A stretch of DNA of 41,341 nt from NCBI GenBank assembly GCA_036833635.1, contig DAITPJ010000007.1, positions 1 through 41,341 on the forward strand, in the 5' to 3' direction. This document shows positions 32,646 to 41,341 of the stretch, in pieces. The DNA comes from Terrimesophilobacter sp036833635 (GTDB lineage: Bacteria; Actinomycetota; Actinomycetes; Actinomycetales; Microbacteriaceae). The notes under the pieces are model-generated. The model made no database searches. It was not told the origin of the DNA and saw nothing but the letters and a program-made list of their open reading frames with translations. Both the position numbers and the translations under genes were made by a program. Numbering within the stretch: position 1 is the stretch's first letter; each line of letters begins with the position of its first letter.

Positions 32646-33757
32646 TCTCGTCCCTGGCCTCGCTTCCGGCGAGCATCCCGAGTCCCGACTACGCGTGGCA
32701 GGTATGGCGCATCCCGATCGGGGAGTGGTTCGCCTGGCTCGGACTTCCCGCGGACTACCAGCTCAACGTCCACACCTACGCGCTGTGCATCATGGCCGGG
32801 ATCATCGCCGCGACAGTGCTCACCGGCTATCGGCTGAGCAAGCGGGGGGCCGACGGCGGCCTCGTTCTCGACGTCGGGCTGTGGGCCGTGGTGTTCGGCA
32901 TCGTCGGCGCACGCATCTTCCACGTCGTGACGCACCCTGACGATTACTTCGGTCCTGGCAAGGACCTCATCAAGACGCTCTACATCTGGGAGGGCGGCAT
33001 TGCGATCTTCGGCGCGCTCATGGGAGGCGCCATCGGCGTCTACATCGGCTGCCGGCTCTCAGGCCTGCGATTCTGGAGCTTCGCCGACGCACTCGCGCCC
33101 GGCCTCCTGCTCGCCCAGGCGTTCGGTCGGCTCGGAAACTACTTCAACCACGAGCTCTATGGGCTCCCGACCGACCTTCCTTGGGGGCTCGAGATCGAGG
33201 CCACGAACCCCGCGTTCCCGGCCGGCCTGCCTGCGGGCACGCTCTTCCACCCCACGTTCCTCTACGAGATCCTGTGGAATCTCCTCGGCGTCGCGGTGCT
33301 CCTCTACGTCGAGCGGAAGTGGCGGCTCGAGAAGACGACGATCCCGTTCCTCGACGTCGATGTCAGGGCTCCCAGGCCCGGCGCCTACCGCCTGCAATGG
33401 GGCAAGCTCCTCGGCCTCTACCTCATCTGGTACGGCCTCGGGCGCAGCGTGTTCGAGTCGATCCGCATCGACCCGAGCGAGATCTTCTTCGGCATCCGCA
33501 CGAACGTGTGGGCGGCCTTCGCCGCGATCCTCGTCGGGCTCGTCATCATCATCGTCCAATCGCGCAGGCACCCTGGCATCGAGCCGAGCCCGTACGTGCC
33601 AGGTCGCGAGTGGTCGCGCGATGCTGTTGTACACTCTGAAGACGTTTACGCGGATTCCGACTTCGAAGGCAATGACGGCTCGAATTCAACCGAACCCTCC
33701 CGGTCCGCGGACGCGAAGGCCACGAAGGCTGCCATAAGCGGCCGAGCCAAGTCCTAG
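32642..33757 (+). CDS. lgt: Prolipoprotein diacylglyceryl transferase
   Basis: 371 residues, multi-pass inner-membrane enzyme that transfers diacylglycerol to the lipobox Cys of prolipoproteins. The core has VHTYALCIMAGIIAAT (His early), ARIFHVVTH, WEGGIAIFGALMGG, the Lgt signature FGRLGNYFNHELYG (around 161-175) and HPTFLYE (about 203). About seven helices are visible. From about residue 320 a hydrophilic tail rich in Ser, Asp and Lys follows. Its codons (GCT, GTT, GTA, TCT, AAT, TCA, ATA) are strikingly unlike the rest. GTG 32642 overlaps the trpA stop. The trpA-lgt adjacency is conserved in mycobacteria. Confidence 0.94.
   Translation: MISSLASLPASIPSPDYAWQVWRIPIGEWFAWLGLPADYQLNVHTYALCIMAGIIAATVLTGYRLSKRGADGGLVLDVGLWAVVFGIVGARIFHVVTHPDDYFGPGKDLIKTLYIWEGGIAIFGALMGGAIGVYIGCRLSGLRFWSFADALAPGLLLAQAFGRLGNYFNHELYGLPTDLPWGLEIEATNPAFPAGLPAGTLFHPTFLYEILWNLLGVAVLLYVERKWRLEKTTIPFLDVDVRAPRPGAYRLQWGKLLGLYLIWYGLGRSVFESIRIDPSEIFFGIRTNVWAAFAAILVGLVIIIVQSRRHPGIEPSPYVPGREWSRDAVVHSEDVYADSDFEGNDGSNSTEPSRSADAKATKAAISGRAKS
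33630..33642 (+). promoter_or_regulatory. Candidate -10 (TACACT) for gltB
   Basis: TACACT at 33630-33635 is made by GTA-CAC-TCT codons in the lgt tail, in the least GC-rich part of the neighbourhood. Initiation near 33642 would give a leader of about 197 bases before gltB. No clear -35. Confidence 0.4.
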
Positions 33758-33783
33758 CTCCAGCGCATTCACCCGCGGCCTCG

Positions 33784-33795
33784 GCCGGCGCCGGC
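33784..33795. other. 12-base perfect palindrome upstream of gltB
   Basis: GCCGGCGCCGGC is self-complementary and lies in the 81-base spacer between lgt and gltB. It could be an operator half-site pair or just GC-rich sequence. It has no loop, so it is a poor terminator, and no T run follows. Confidence 0.3.
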
Positions 33796-33838
33796 ATTCA
33801 CGGGCCAGAGTCGTCCCACGATCCTGTGAGGACGCCGC

Positions 33839-36800
33839 ATGCCCCTGACGCCACCGCACGCGCGCTTCAGCGCCGTACCCGCACGCACCGGGCTCTACGA
33901 CCCCGCCTTCGAAAAGGACGCGTGCGGCCTCGCCATGGTCGCGACGCTGCGCGGGACGGCCGGCCACGACATCATCGACCTCGCCCTCACGGCGCTTCGC
34001 AACATGGAGCATCGCGGCGCGGTCGGATCCGACGCGGGGACGGGCGACGGCGCCGGCATCATGACGCAGGTCCCCGATGCCTTCCTGCGGGCCGTCACGG
34101 ATTTCGAACTCCCAGCCGCCGGACACTATCTCGTGGGCGCCGCATTCCTGCCCGTCGATGACGCGGAGAGGGGCGCCGTCAAGAGCGGACTCGCTGAGCT
34201 TGCGGCATCCGAAGGACTCGCCGTGCTCGGATGGCGTGATGTCCCTGTCCGTGAGGAGCAGCTCGGAACGCTCGCGCGGGAGGCCATGCCGCGTATCGAG
34301 CAGGTCTTCCTGAGCGGGGCAGACCCCTCGGACGGAACGCTCTCCGGGCTTGCGCTCGACCTGCTCGCGTTCCGATTCCGCAAGCGCGCAGAACGCGAGC
34401 ACGAGGTCTACTTCCCCTCGCTCTCCTGCCGCACGCTCGTGTACAAGGGCATGGTCACGACGCTCCAGCTCGAGCCGTTCTACCCCGATCTCTCCGACGA
34501 GCGCTTCGCTTCCCGGCTCGCTCTCGTTCACTCCCGCTACTCGACCAACACCTTCCCGTCCTGGCCGCTCGCCCAGCCGTTCCGGATGCTCGCCCACAAC
34601 GGCGAGATCAACACCGTGCAGGGCAACCGCAACTGGATGCGCGCCCGCCAGTCGCAACTCGCCTCAGAGCTGCTCGGCGACATCCGCCCGCTCCTGCCGA
34701 TCGTGACGCCGGGGGCGAGCGACTCCGCCTCATTCGACGAAGTCCTCGAACTCCTGACCCTCACCGGGCGCTCCCTGCCCCACGCGGTCATGATGATGAT
34801 TCCAGAGGCCTACGAGAACCAGCCTGACCTCGCGGAGGCACGGCGCGCGTTCTACGAGTACCACTCCGTTCTCATGGAACCGTGGGACGGACCGGCCGCC
34901 ATGGTCTTCACCGACGGCACGCTCGTCGGCGCGACACTCGACCGCAATGGCCTTCGCCCTGGCCGGTTTCTCGTGACGGATGACGGCCTCGTCGTGCTCG
35001 CGAGCGAGATGGGTGTCCTCGAGGTCGAGCCGAGCCGCATCGTGCGGAAGGGCAGGCTGCGTCCGGGCAAGATGTTCCTCGTCGACACCGAGGCGGGCAG
35101 GATCATCGAGGACGACGAGCTCAAGGACTCGCTCGCGGCGCAGAAGCCATGGGGCTCATGGCTCGAGAACGGCCGTATCAACCTCAGGGATCTGCCCGAG
35201 CGCGAGCACATCGTCCACACCGCGGCCTCGGTGACGCGTCGCCAGCGCACCTTCGGCTACACCGAAGAGGAGGTACGAATCCTCATCGCGCCCATGGCGA
35301 GTGCTGGCGCCGAGCCGATCGGCGCGATGGGAACCGACACGCCCATCGCGGTGCTCTCCGATCGGCCGAGGCTCCTCTTCGACTACTTCACCCAGCAGTT
35401 CGCCCAGGTCACGAACCCGCCGCTCGACAGCATCCGGGAAGAGGTCGTGACCTCCATGAAACTGGCTCTCGGGCCGGAGCTCAACCTGCTCGACGCGACG
35501 CCGGAGCACGCCTACCAGATCGTGCTCGACTTCCCGGTCATCGACAACGACGAACTCGCCAAGATCCAGCACATCGACGCATCGCCCGGCAGCCGCACGA
35601 CCACGACGATCCGGGGTCTGTACCGCTTCGATGAGGGACCGGATGCCATGGCCGACCGGCTCGCCGCGATGTGCGCCGAGGTGGACGATGCGATCGAGCA
35701 CGGTGCGAAATACCTCGTGCTCTCCGACCGCGAGTCGAACAAGGACCTCGCGCCCATCCCGTCGCTGCTCATGCTCTCGACCATCCACCACCACCTCATC
35801 CGGAGGGAGAACCGCCTCAAGGTGGGGATCATCGTCGAGGCGGGGGATGTCAGGGAGGTGCACCACGTCGCGCTCCTTATCGGGTATGGCGCCTCGGCGA
35901 TCAACCCGTACCTCGCCATGGAGACGGCGGAGGAGCTCGTCCGCAGCGGCGTGCTCACCGATGTCGCCCCGGAGAAGGCCGTGGCGAACATCATCAAGGC
36001 GCTCGGCAAGGGCCTGCTCAAGACGATGTCGAAGATGGGCATCTCCGTCGTGTCGTCGTACGCAGGGGCGCAGGCCTTCGAGGCGATCGGGCTCGACCAG
36101 GGGCTCGTCGACAGGTACTTCACCGGCACGACGAGCCGGCTCGGTGGCGTCGGGATGGACGTCATCGCCGCAGAGAACCTGGCACGCCACCGCAGTGCGT
36201 ACCCTGACGAGGCGGCGAGCCTGGCGCACGAGCGCCTCGCCACGGGCGGCGAGTACCAGTGGCGGCGCGGTGGACCCCCGCACCTCTTCAACCCCGAGAC
36301 CGTCTTCCGCCTGCAGCACTCCACCCGAAACCGCCGGTATGACATCTTCCGCGAGTACACCCGGCTCGTCGATGAGCAGGCGACGAGCCTCATGACGCTG
36401 CGCGGGCTGTTCGGGCTGCGCGAGGGGGAGCGGCCTCCCGTGCCCATCGCCGAGGTCGAACCCGTCGCCTCGATCGTCAGGAGATTCTCGACGGGTGCCA
36501 TGAGTTACGGCTCGATCAGCGAGGAGGCCCATACGACGCTCGCGATCGCCATGAACCGGCTTGGCGCGCGCAGCAACACGGGCGAAGGCGGGGAGACCGT
36601 CGAGCGGCTGCTCGACCCCGAGCGCCGCAGCGCGATCAAGCAGGTCGCGTCCGCCCGGTTCGGCGTGACGAGCCTCTATCTCACGAACGCGACCGACATC
36701 CAGATCAAGATGGCGCAGGGGGCCAAACCGGGGGAGGGCGGCCAGTTGCCGCCGACCAAGGTCTATCCATGGATCGCTCGCACCCGGCACGCGACGGCGG

Positions 36801-38410
36801 GCGTCGGGCTCATCAGCCCTCCGCCGCACCACGACATCTATTCGATCGAGGACCTCAAACAGCTCATCTACGACCTCAAGCGGGCGAACCCGGATGCGCG
36901 CATCCACGTCAAACTCGTGAGCCAGTCCGGAATCGGGGCAGTCGCGGCGGGCGTCGCCAAAGCCCTCGCGGACGTCGTGCTCATCTCCGGCCACGACGGT
37001 GGAACGGGTGCGAGCCCGCTCTCCTCGCTCAAGCACGCGGGAACACCGTGGGAGCTCGGTCTCGCCGAGACCCAGCAGACCCTCATGCTCAACGGGATGC
37101 GGGACCGGGTGGTCGTGCAGGTCGACGGCCAGCTCAAGACAGGGCGCGATGTCATTGTCGCCGCCCTTCTCGGGGCAGAGGAGTTCGGGTTCGCGACCGC
37201 CCCCCTCGTCGTGTCCGGCTGCGTCATGATGCGCGTCTGCCACCTCGACACGTGCCCTGTCGGTGTCGCGACGCAGAATCCCGAACTGCGCGAGCGCTTC
37301 ACGGGAAAGCCGGAGTTCGTCGTGAACTTCTTCGAGTTCCTCGCAGAAGAGGTGCGCGAGTACCTCGCCAGGCTGGGGTTCCGGAGCATTGAGGAGGTCA
37401 TCGGCCGGACTGATCTCCTTGACCTTGATCCCGCCATCCGGCACTGGAAGGCCGACGGGCTCGACCTCTCCCCGATCCTCGCCGGGCCGGCCTTCGACGC
37501 GGCGGAGCCCCGGCGCAACGGGCGAGCCCAGGACCATGCACTCGAGGAGCACATCGACCGTCGGCTCATCGCCCTCAGCTCAGACGCGCTCGAGCACCGC
37601 ACCCCCGTCGTCATCGAGCTGCCGGTGCGCAACACCGACCGGGCCGTCGGCACGATGCTGGGCCACGAGATCACGAAGCGGTTCGGCGAGGCCGGGCTGC
37701 CCCCCGGATGCGTCGACGTCGCCCTCCGAGGCACGGCAGGCCAGTCGCTCGGTGCGTTCCTGCCCCGCGGGGTGACCCTGAGGCTCGAGGGAGATGCGAA
37801 CGACTACGTCGGCAAGGGGCTCTCGGGAGGTGAGATCATCGTGAGGCCCGACCGGGCAAGCGTCTTTTCTGCCGAGCGCAACGTCGTGGCGGGCAACGTC
37901 ATCGGGTACGGCGCGACGAGCGGGCGGATGTTGCTGCGCGGCGTCGTGGGGGAGCGGTTCCTCGTGCGCAACTCCGGCGCGACGGCGGTCGTGGAGGGAG
38001 TCGGCGACCACGCCCTCGAGTACATGACGGGCGGAATCGCCGTCATCCTCGGGCCTGTCGGCCGCAACCTGGGTGCCGGGATGTCCGGTGGAACGGCCTT
38101 CGTTCACCGGCTCAAGCCCGATCGCGTCAACCGGGAGGCGCTCGACAGCGGCGAACTCGAACTGAGGGTGCTCGACGCCGACGACATCGACCTGTTGGCC
38201 CGCCTGCTCGCGCTGCACCTCGAGTTCACCGGATCCACCGTCGCGGCGCGCATGCTCGCGGACATCGAATCGACGATCGCCGACTTCGTCAAGCTCGTGC
38301 CCCGCGACTTCGCGGCGGTCTCCGAGACAAGGGCCCTCGCCGAACTCGAGGGGCTCGATCCGGACGGCGACGTCGTCTGGGAACGCATCATGGAGGTGAC
38401 GGGTGGCTGA
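33839..38410 (+). CDS. gltB: Glutamate synthase (NADPH) large subunit
   Basis: 1523 residues. It makes two glutamates from glutamine and 2-oxoglutarate with GltD. A 28-residue propeptide precedes the nucleophile Cys 29 (KDACGLAMVA), which becomes the N-terminal residue in mature enzymes. The class II amidotransferase domain runs to about 430. The FMN-binding synthase domain (about 840-1230) includes FSTGAMSYGSIS and KPGEGGQLP. The 3Fe-4S ligands are Cys 1128, 1134 and 1139 in CVMMRVCHLDTCPVG. The C-terminal GXGXG beta-helix follows (GYGATSGRMLLRG, NLGAGMSGGTAFVH). Shine-Dalgarno GAGGA at 33828-33832 supports ATG 33839. The last eight bases overlap gltD. Confidence 0.97.
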   Translation: MPLTPPHARFSAVPARTGLYDPAFEKDACGLAMVATLRGTAGHDIIDLALTALRNMEHRGAVGSDAGTGDGAGIMTQVPDAFLRAVTDFELPAAGHYLVGAAFLPVDDAERGAVKSGLAELAASEGLAVLGWRDVPVREEQLGTLAREAMPRIEQVFLSGADPSDGTLSGLALDLLAFRFRKRAEREHEVYFPSLSCRTLVYKGMVTTLQLEPFYPDLSDERFASRLALVHSRYSTNTFPSWPLAQPFRMLAHNGEINTVQGNRNWMRARQSQLASELLGDIRPLLPIVTPGASDSASFDEVLELLTLTGRSLPHAVMMMIPEAYENQPDLAEARRAFYEYHSVLMEPWDGPAAMVFTDGTLVGATLDRNGLRPGRFLVTDDGLVVLASEMGVLEVEPSRIVRKGRLRPGKMFLVDTEAGRIIEDDELKDSLAAQKPWGSWLENGRINLRDLPEREHIVHTAASVTRRQRTFGYTEEEVRILIAPMASAGAEPIGAMGTDTPIAVLSDRPRLLFDYFTQQFAQVTNPPLDSIREEVVTSMKLALGPELNLLDATPEHAYQIVLDFPVIDNDELAKIQHIDASPGSRTTTTIRGLYRFDEGPDAMADRLAAMCAEVDDAIEHGAKYLVLSDRESNKDLAPIPSLLMLSTIHHHLIRRENRLKVGIIVEAGDVREVHHVALLIGYGASAINPYLAMETAEELVRSGVLTDVAPEKAVANIIKALGKGLLKTMSKMGISVVSSYAGAQAFEAIGLDQGLVDRYFTGTTSRLGGVGMDVIAAENLARHRSAYPDEAASLAHERLATGGEYQWRRGGPPHLFNPETVFRLQHSTRNRRYDIFREYTRLVDEQATSLMTLRGLFGLREGERPPVPIAEVEPVASIVRRFSTGAMSYGSISEEAHTTLAIAMNRLGARSNTGEGGETVERLLDPERRSAIKQVASARFGVTSLYLTNATDIQIKMAQGAKPGEGGQLPPTKVYPWIARTRHATAGVGLISPPPHHDIYSIEDLKQLIYDLKRANPDARIHVKLVSQSGIGAVAAGVAKALADVVLISGHDGGTGASPLSSLKHAGTPWELGLAETQQTLMLNGMRDRVVVQVDGQLKTGRDVIVAALLGAEEFGFATAPLVVSGCVMMRVCHLDTCPVGVATQNPELRERFTGKPEFVVNFFEFLAEEVREYLARLGFRSIEEVIGRTDLLDLDPAIRHWKADGLDLSPILAGPAFDAAEPRRNGRAQDHALEEHIDRRLIALSSDALEHRTPVVIELPVRNTDRAVGTMLGHEITKRFGEAGLPPGCVDVALRGTAGQSLGAFLPRGVTLRLEGDANDYVGKGLSGGEIIVRPDRASVFSAERNVVAGNVIGYGATSGRMLLRGVVGERFLVRNSGATAVVEGVGDHALEYMTGGIAVILGPVGRNLGAGMSGGTAFVHRLKPDRVNREALDSGELELRVLDADDIDLLARLLALHLEFTGSTVAARMLADIESTIADFVKLVPRDFAAVSETRALAELEGLDPDGDVVWERIMEVTGG

Positions 38411-39857
38411 TCCGAAGGGCTTTCTCAAGACCAGGGCACGCGAGCTGCCCGCTCGACGGCCGGTGCCCGTCCGGCTCTTGGACTGGAAAGAGGTCTATGA
38501 GCCGGGTGACGGAGCCGTCCTGAAGCGCCAGGCGGGCCGCTGCATGGACTGCGGCATCCCGTTCTGCCACGAGGGATGCCCGCTCGGGAACCTGATCCCG
38601 GAATGGAACGACCTCATTCGCCGCGGCGAGGGACGGGAGGCGAGCGAGCGTCTTCACGCCACCAACAACTTCCCCGAGTTCACCGGGCGGCTCTGCCCGG
38701 CGCCGTGCGAGAGTTCCTGCGTGCTCGGGATCAGCCAGGAGCCGGTCACGATCAAGCTCGTGGAGCAGTCGATCATCGACCAGGCCTGGGAGAACGACTG
38801 GGTGCAACCGCACCCGCCCGAGCGCCTCACGGGCAAGACCGTGGCCGTCGTCGGGTCCGGCCCGGCCGGGCTCGCCGCGGCGCAGCAGCTCACGAGGGCC
38901 GGGCACACGGTCGCCGTCTTCGAGCGCGACGATCGCATCGGCGGACTGCTGCGCTACGGGATCCCCGACTTCAAGCTCGAGAAGAAGCACATCGAGAACC
39001 GACTGCGCCAGATGCAGTCAGAAGGCACGCGATTCCGCGCCGGCGTCAACATCGGAGTCGACATCGGCTGGGGAGAACTGCGGAGCCGGTACGACGCCGT
39101 CGTCATCGCGACGGGCGCCCTCGCCCCGCGCGACCTGCCGATCCCGGGGCGCGACCTCGCGGGTGTCCATTTCGCGATGGACTATCTCGTGCAGCAGAAC
39201 AGGGTCGGCGCAGGCGATGCGGTGCGCGAACGGATCACCGCGGAAGGACGCCACGTCGTCATCCTCGGAGGAGGAGACACCGGGGCCGACTGCCTCGGTA
39301 CGGCGCATCGCCAGGGGGCGCTGTCGGTCACGACGCTCGCGATCGGAACGCAGCCCCCGACCGAACGCGCGGGGCACCAGCCCTGGCCGACGCATCCGCT
39401 CCTCTTCGAGGTCACGACCGCGCACGAAGAGGGTGGTGAGCGGGTCTTCCTCGCCTCGACGGTGGAATTCCTCGCCAACGCCGCGGGGGAGGTGCGCGCG
39501 CTCCGCGTCGCCGAGACCGAGTACCTCGACGGGCGGCGGGTTCCGAAGTCCGGGACCGAGCGCGAGATCCCCGCGGACCTCGTTCTCCTGGCCCTCGGAT
39601 TCACCGGTACGGACAGCGAGGGGCTCGACACCGAGCCCGGAATCATCGTCGATGGCGGCACCGTCGCCAGGGACGACGACTACCAGACCGGCGCATCCGG
39701 AGTGTTCGTCGCGGGGGACGCCGGCCGCGGCCAGTCGCTCATCGTGTGGGCGATCGCCGAGGGCCGCGCGACGGCCGCCGCTGTTGACCGGTACCTTGAA
39801 GGGGACACCGAACTGCCGGCGCCGGTCCGGCCCATGGACAGGGCATTGTCCCTCTGA
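38403..39857 (+). CDS. gltD: Glutamate synthase (NADPH) small subunit
   Basis: 484 residues from GTG 38403, overlapping gltB by eight bases, with GGAGG at 38392-38396 as Shine-Dalgarno. It takes electrons from NADPH through FAD and two iron-sulphur centres to GltB. The N-terminal cluster region has CMDCGIPFCHEGC (Cys 47, 50, 55, 59) and LCPAPCESSC (Cys 98, 102, 106). The FAD loop is VVGSGPAGLAAAQ (151-156). The NADPH loop is VILGGGDTGADCLG. The end TGASGVFVAGDAGRGQSLIVWAI is the second FAD motif. Complete and normal in length. Confidence 0.96.
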   Translation: MADPKGFLKTRARELPARRPVPVRLLDWKEVYEPGDGAVLKRQAGRCMDCGIPFCHEGCPLGNLIPEWNDLIRRGEGREASERLHATNNFPEFTGRLCPAPCESSCVLGISQEPVTIKLVEQSIIDQAWENDWVQPHPPERLTGKTVAVVGSGPAGLAAAQQLTRAGHTVAVFERDDRIGGLLRYGIPDFKLEKKHIENRLRQMQSEGTRFRAGVNIGVDIGWGELRSRYDAVVIATGALAPRDLPIPGRDLAGVHFAMDYLVQQNRVGAGDAVRERITAEGRHVVILGGGDTGADCLGTAHRQGALSVTTLAIGTQPPTERAGHQPWPTHPLLFEVTTAHEEGGERVFLASTVEFLANAAGEVRALRVAETEYLDGRRVPKSGTEREIPADLVLLALGFTGTDSEGLDTEPGIIVDGGTVARDDDYQTGASGVFVAGDAGRGQSLIVWAIAEGRATAAAVDRYLEGDTELPAPVRPMDRALSL

Positions 39858-39894
39858 CCTGGAATTCACGGCACTTCACGAACAAAGGAACACA

Positions 39895-41337
39895 GTGAGA
39901 CGCGCAAAAATCGTTGCGACCCTCGGCCCTGCCACCTCGAGCTACGAGAACATCAGGGCGATCATCGACGCGGGGGTCGACGTCGCGAGAATGAACCTCA
40001 GCCATGGCACCTACGAGGTTCATGAGGAGGTCTACGAGAACGTCAGGAGAGCGGCGGATGCCGCCGGCCGCGCCGTCGCCGTGCTCGTCGACCTGCAGGG
40101 GCCCAAGATCAGGCTCGGCAAGTTCGAGGCCGGCCCCTATGAGCTTGCCGTGGGAGACGAGTTCCGCATCACGATCGAGGACATCGTGGGAAACAAGGGC
40201 ATCTCGTCGACGACCTACAAGGGGTTGCCCAACGACGTCAAGGCGGGCGACCCTCTCCTCATCGACGACGGCAAGGTCACCCTGCGCGTGACGGGAACCG
40301 ACGGCACGGTCGTCACGACGATCGTCGAGGTGCCTGGGGCCGTCTCGAACAACAAGGGCATCAACCTTCCTGGTGTGGCCGTCAACGTGCCCGCCCTTTC
40401 GGAGAAGGATGAGGCGGACCTGCGCTGGGGCCTTGGGCTCGGCGCCGACCTCATCGCGCTCTCCTTCGTCCGCAGCGCCGACGACATCGTGCGCGTCCAC
40501 GAGATCATGGCGGAGGAGGGGCGCAAGATCCCCGTCATCGCGAAGATCGAGAAGCCCCAGGCGGTCGACAACCTCGAGGGCATCATCGACGCCTTCGACG
40601 GCATCATGGTCGCGCGAGGGGACCTCGGTGTCGAACTGCCGCTCGAGGCGGTACCGATCGTCCAGAAGCGTGCCGTCGAACTCTGTCGCCGGATGGCCAA
40701 GCCTGTCATCGTCGCGACCCAGATGCTCGAATCGATGATCTCGAGCCCGCGGCCCACGAGGGCAGAGACCTCGGATGTCGCCAACGCGGTTCTCGACGGC
40801 ACCGACGCCGTCATGCTGAGCGGCGAGACGAGCGTGGGCGAGTTCCCCGTCATCACGGTGCAGACGATGGCCCGCATCATCGAGTCGACCGAGGAGCACG
40901 GGCTCGAGCGCATACCGCCGCTCGGGGTCAAGCCGCGTACCCAGGGGGGAGCCATCACGCTTGCCGCCGCCGAGGTTGCGGACTTCGTCGGGGCGAAGTT
41001 CCTGTGCGTGTTCACGCAATCAGGTGACTCTGCGCGCCGCATGGCCCGCCTGCGGTCGAGCATCCCGATGCTGGCCTTCACGCCCGAGCTCGGCATCCTG
41101 AGACGCATGGCGCTCACCTGGGGCATCCAGTCCTTCCTCGTCGACCTCGTGACGCACACCGACGCGATGTTCAAGCAGGTCGACGACATCCTGCTCGCGA
41201 AGGGTTTGGCGGAGGTCGGGGACAAGGTCGTCGTGATCTCCGGTTCGCCTCCCGGCATCACGGGTTCGACGAACGACCTGCGGGTGCACAGGATCGGTGA
41301 CGCGCTCAACGCGGTCGCGCCGGCCTGGGCGCAGTAG
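39895..41337 (+). CDS. pyk: Pyruvate kinase
   Basis: 480 residues from GTG 39895. It converts phosphoenolpyruvate and ADP to pyruvate and ATP. The start MRRAKIVATLGPATSS is the classical one, with AAAGGAA at 39884-39890 as Shine-Dalgarno; the longer in-frame reading falls within gltD. Motifs are RMNLSHG, VLVDLQGPKIRLG, the active-site block VIAKIEKPQAVDNLEGI, MVARGDLGVELP and ATQMLESMI. The last 130 residues form the C-terminal regulatory domain with the SGDSARRMARLR loop. The stop is four bases before the window end. The 37-base spacer from gltD shows no obvious promoter. In mycobacteria pyk also lies near lgt, so gltBD may be inserted between them here. Confidence 0.97.
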   Translation: MRRAKIVATLGPATSSYENIRAIIDAGVDVARMNLSHGTYEVHEEVYENVRRAADAAGRAVAVLVDLQGPKIRLGKFEAGPYELAVGDEFRITIEDIVGNKGISSTTYKGLPNDVKAGDPLLIDDGKVTLRVTGTDGTVVTTIVEVPGAVSNNKGINLPGVAVNVPALSEKDEADLRWGLGLGADLIALSFVRSADDIVRVHEIMAEEGRKIPVIAKIEKPQAVDNLEGIIDAFDGIMVARGDLGVELPLEAVPIVQKRAVELCRRMAKPVIVATQMLESMISSPRPTRAETSDVANAVLDGTDAVMLSGETSVGEFPVITVQTMARIIESTEEHGLERIPPLGVKPRTQGGAITLAAAEVADFVGAKFLCVFTQSGDSARRMARLRSSIPMLAFTPELGILRRMALTWGIQSFLVDLVTHTDAMFKQVDDILLAKGLAEVGDKVVVISGSPPGITGSTNDLRVHRIGDALNAVAPAWAQ

Positions 41338-41341
41338 CGGG

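Noticed and set aside
33672..33737. 21-codon proline/arginine-rich ORF ahead of gltB, possible leader peptide
   Set aside because: The purine tract is only two bases from its ATG, it lies wholly within lgt in another frame, and it encodes no regulatory amino-acid run.
35156..37552. 798-codon open frame on the - strand opposite gltB
   Set aside because: Same shadow effect; the sequence mirrors gltB codons and crosses its domains without any recognisable motif.
39163..39894. N-terminal extension of pyruvate kinase
   Set aside because: The extra 244 codons are an out-of-frame reading of gltD; the family N-terminus begins at GTG 39895 with a good Shine-Dalgarno.

Overview
The window is high-GC actinobacterial chromosome. 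GC-ending codons dominate, GTG starts are common and start/stop overlaps of the ATGA or GTGA type are frequent. Gene order closely follows the mycobacterial and corynebacterial core: alaS-ruvX-mltG-aroE-aroC-aroK-aroB, efp-nusB, pyrRBC-orf-carAB-pyrF, mIHF/gmk-rpoZ-coaBC-metK, priA-fmt-rsmB-rpe, hisEG, hisFI-trpE-trpCBA-lgt. Protein-level features such as the mIHF-guanylate kinase fusion, an EF-P tip PGKGG and a dispersed CGGATGCC octamer make me favour Microbacteriaceae, but that family assignment is inference. All 40 protein genes I can support lie on the + strand. No tRNA, rRNA, CRISPR, insertion sequence or prophage was seen. No gene-free stretch exceeds 300 bases. The longest are the 100-N gap with its short flank and the 77-81 base spacers before hisG and gltB.

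Layout. (1) 2-5928: the end of alaS, ruvX, mltG, then aroE-aroC-aroK-aroB, and aroQ to 6376. This holds four shikimate-pathway enzymes plus type II dehydroquinase, packed as one probable operon with a candidate TATAAT promoter inside the end of ruvX. (2) 6395-7402: efp and nusB. (3) 7398-16072: the pyrimidine operon pyrR-pyrB-pyrC-membrane protein-carA-carB-pyrF, preceded by a short leader that folds into a textbook PyrR-binding loop sequestering the pyrR Shine-Dalgarno. (4) 16060-19692: an mIHF-Gmk fusion, rpoZ, coaBC and metK. (5) 19695-24703: priA, fmt, rsmB (3' end lost in a 100-N scaffold gap) and rpe. (6) 24721-27424: an FKBP-type prolyl isomerase, hisE-hisG and hisF-hisI. (7) 27421-33757: trpE, two small membrane proteins, trpC-trpB-trpA and lgt. 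(8) 33839-41337: gltB-gltD (glutamate synthase) and pyk.

How the genes fit together. The aro genes feed chorismate to trpE. Glutamine and glutamate link carA/carB, trpE (with an amidotransferase subunit not in this window), hisF and gltBD. PRPP is shared by hisG, the trp pathway and PyrR sensing. pyrD, pyrE, trpD, trpG, hisA, hisB, hisC, hisD and hisH are not in this window.

Regulation. Several -10-like hexamers (TANNNT, often TANNCT) sit just upstream of starts. Three of them (efp, rpe, hisE) have leaderless geometry. Five others are buried in the 3' end of the upstream gene, where they coincide with clusters of codons that are rare in the surrounding genes. No strong intrinsic terminator (stable stem plus long T run) was recognised.
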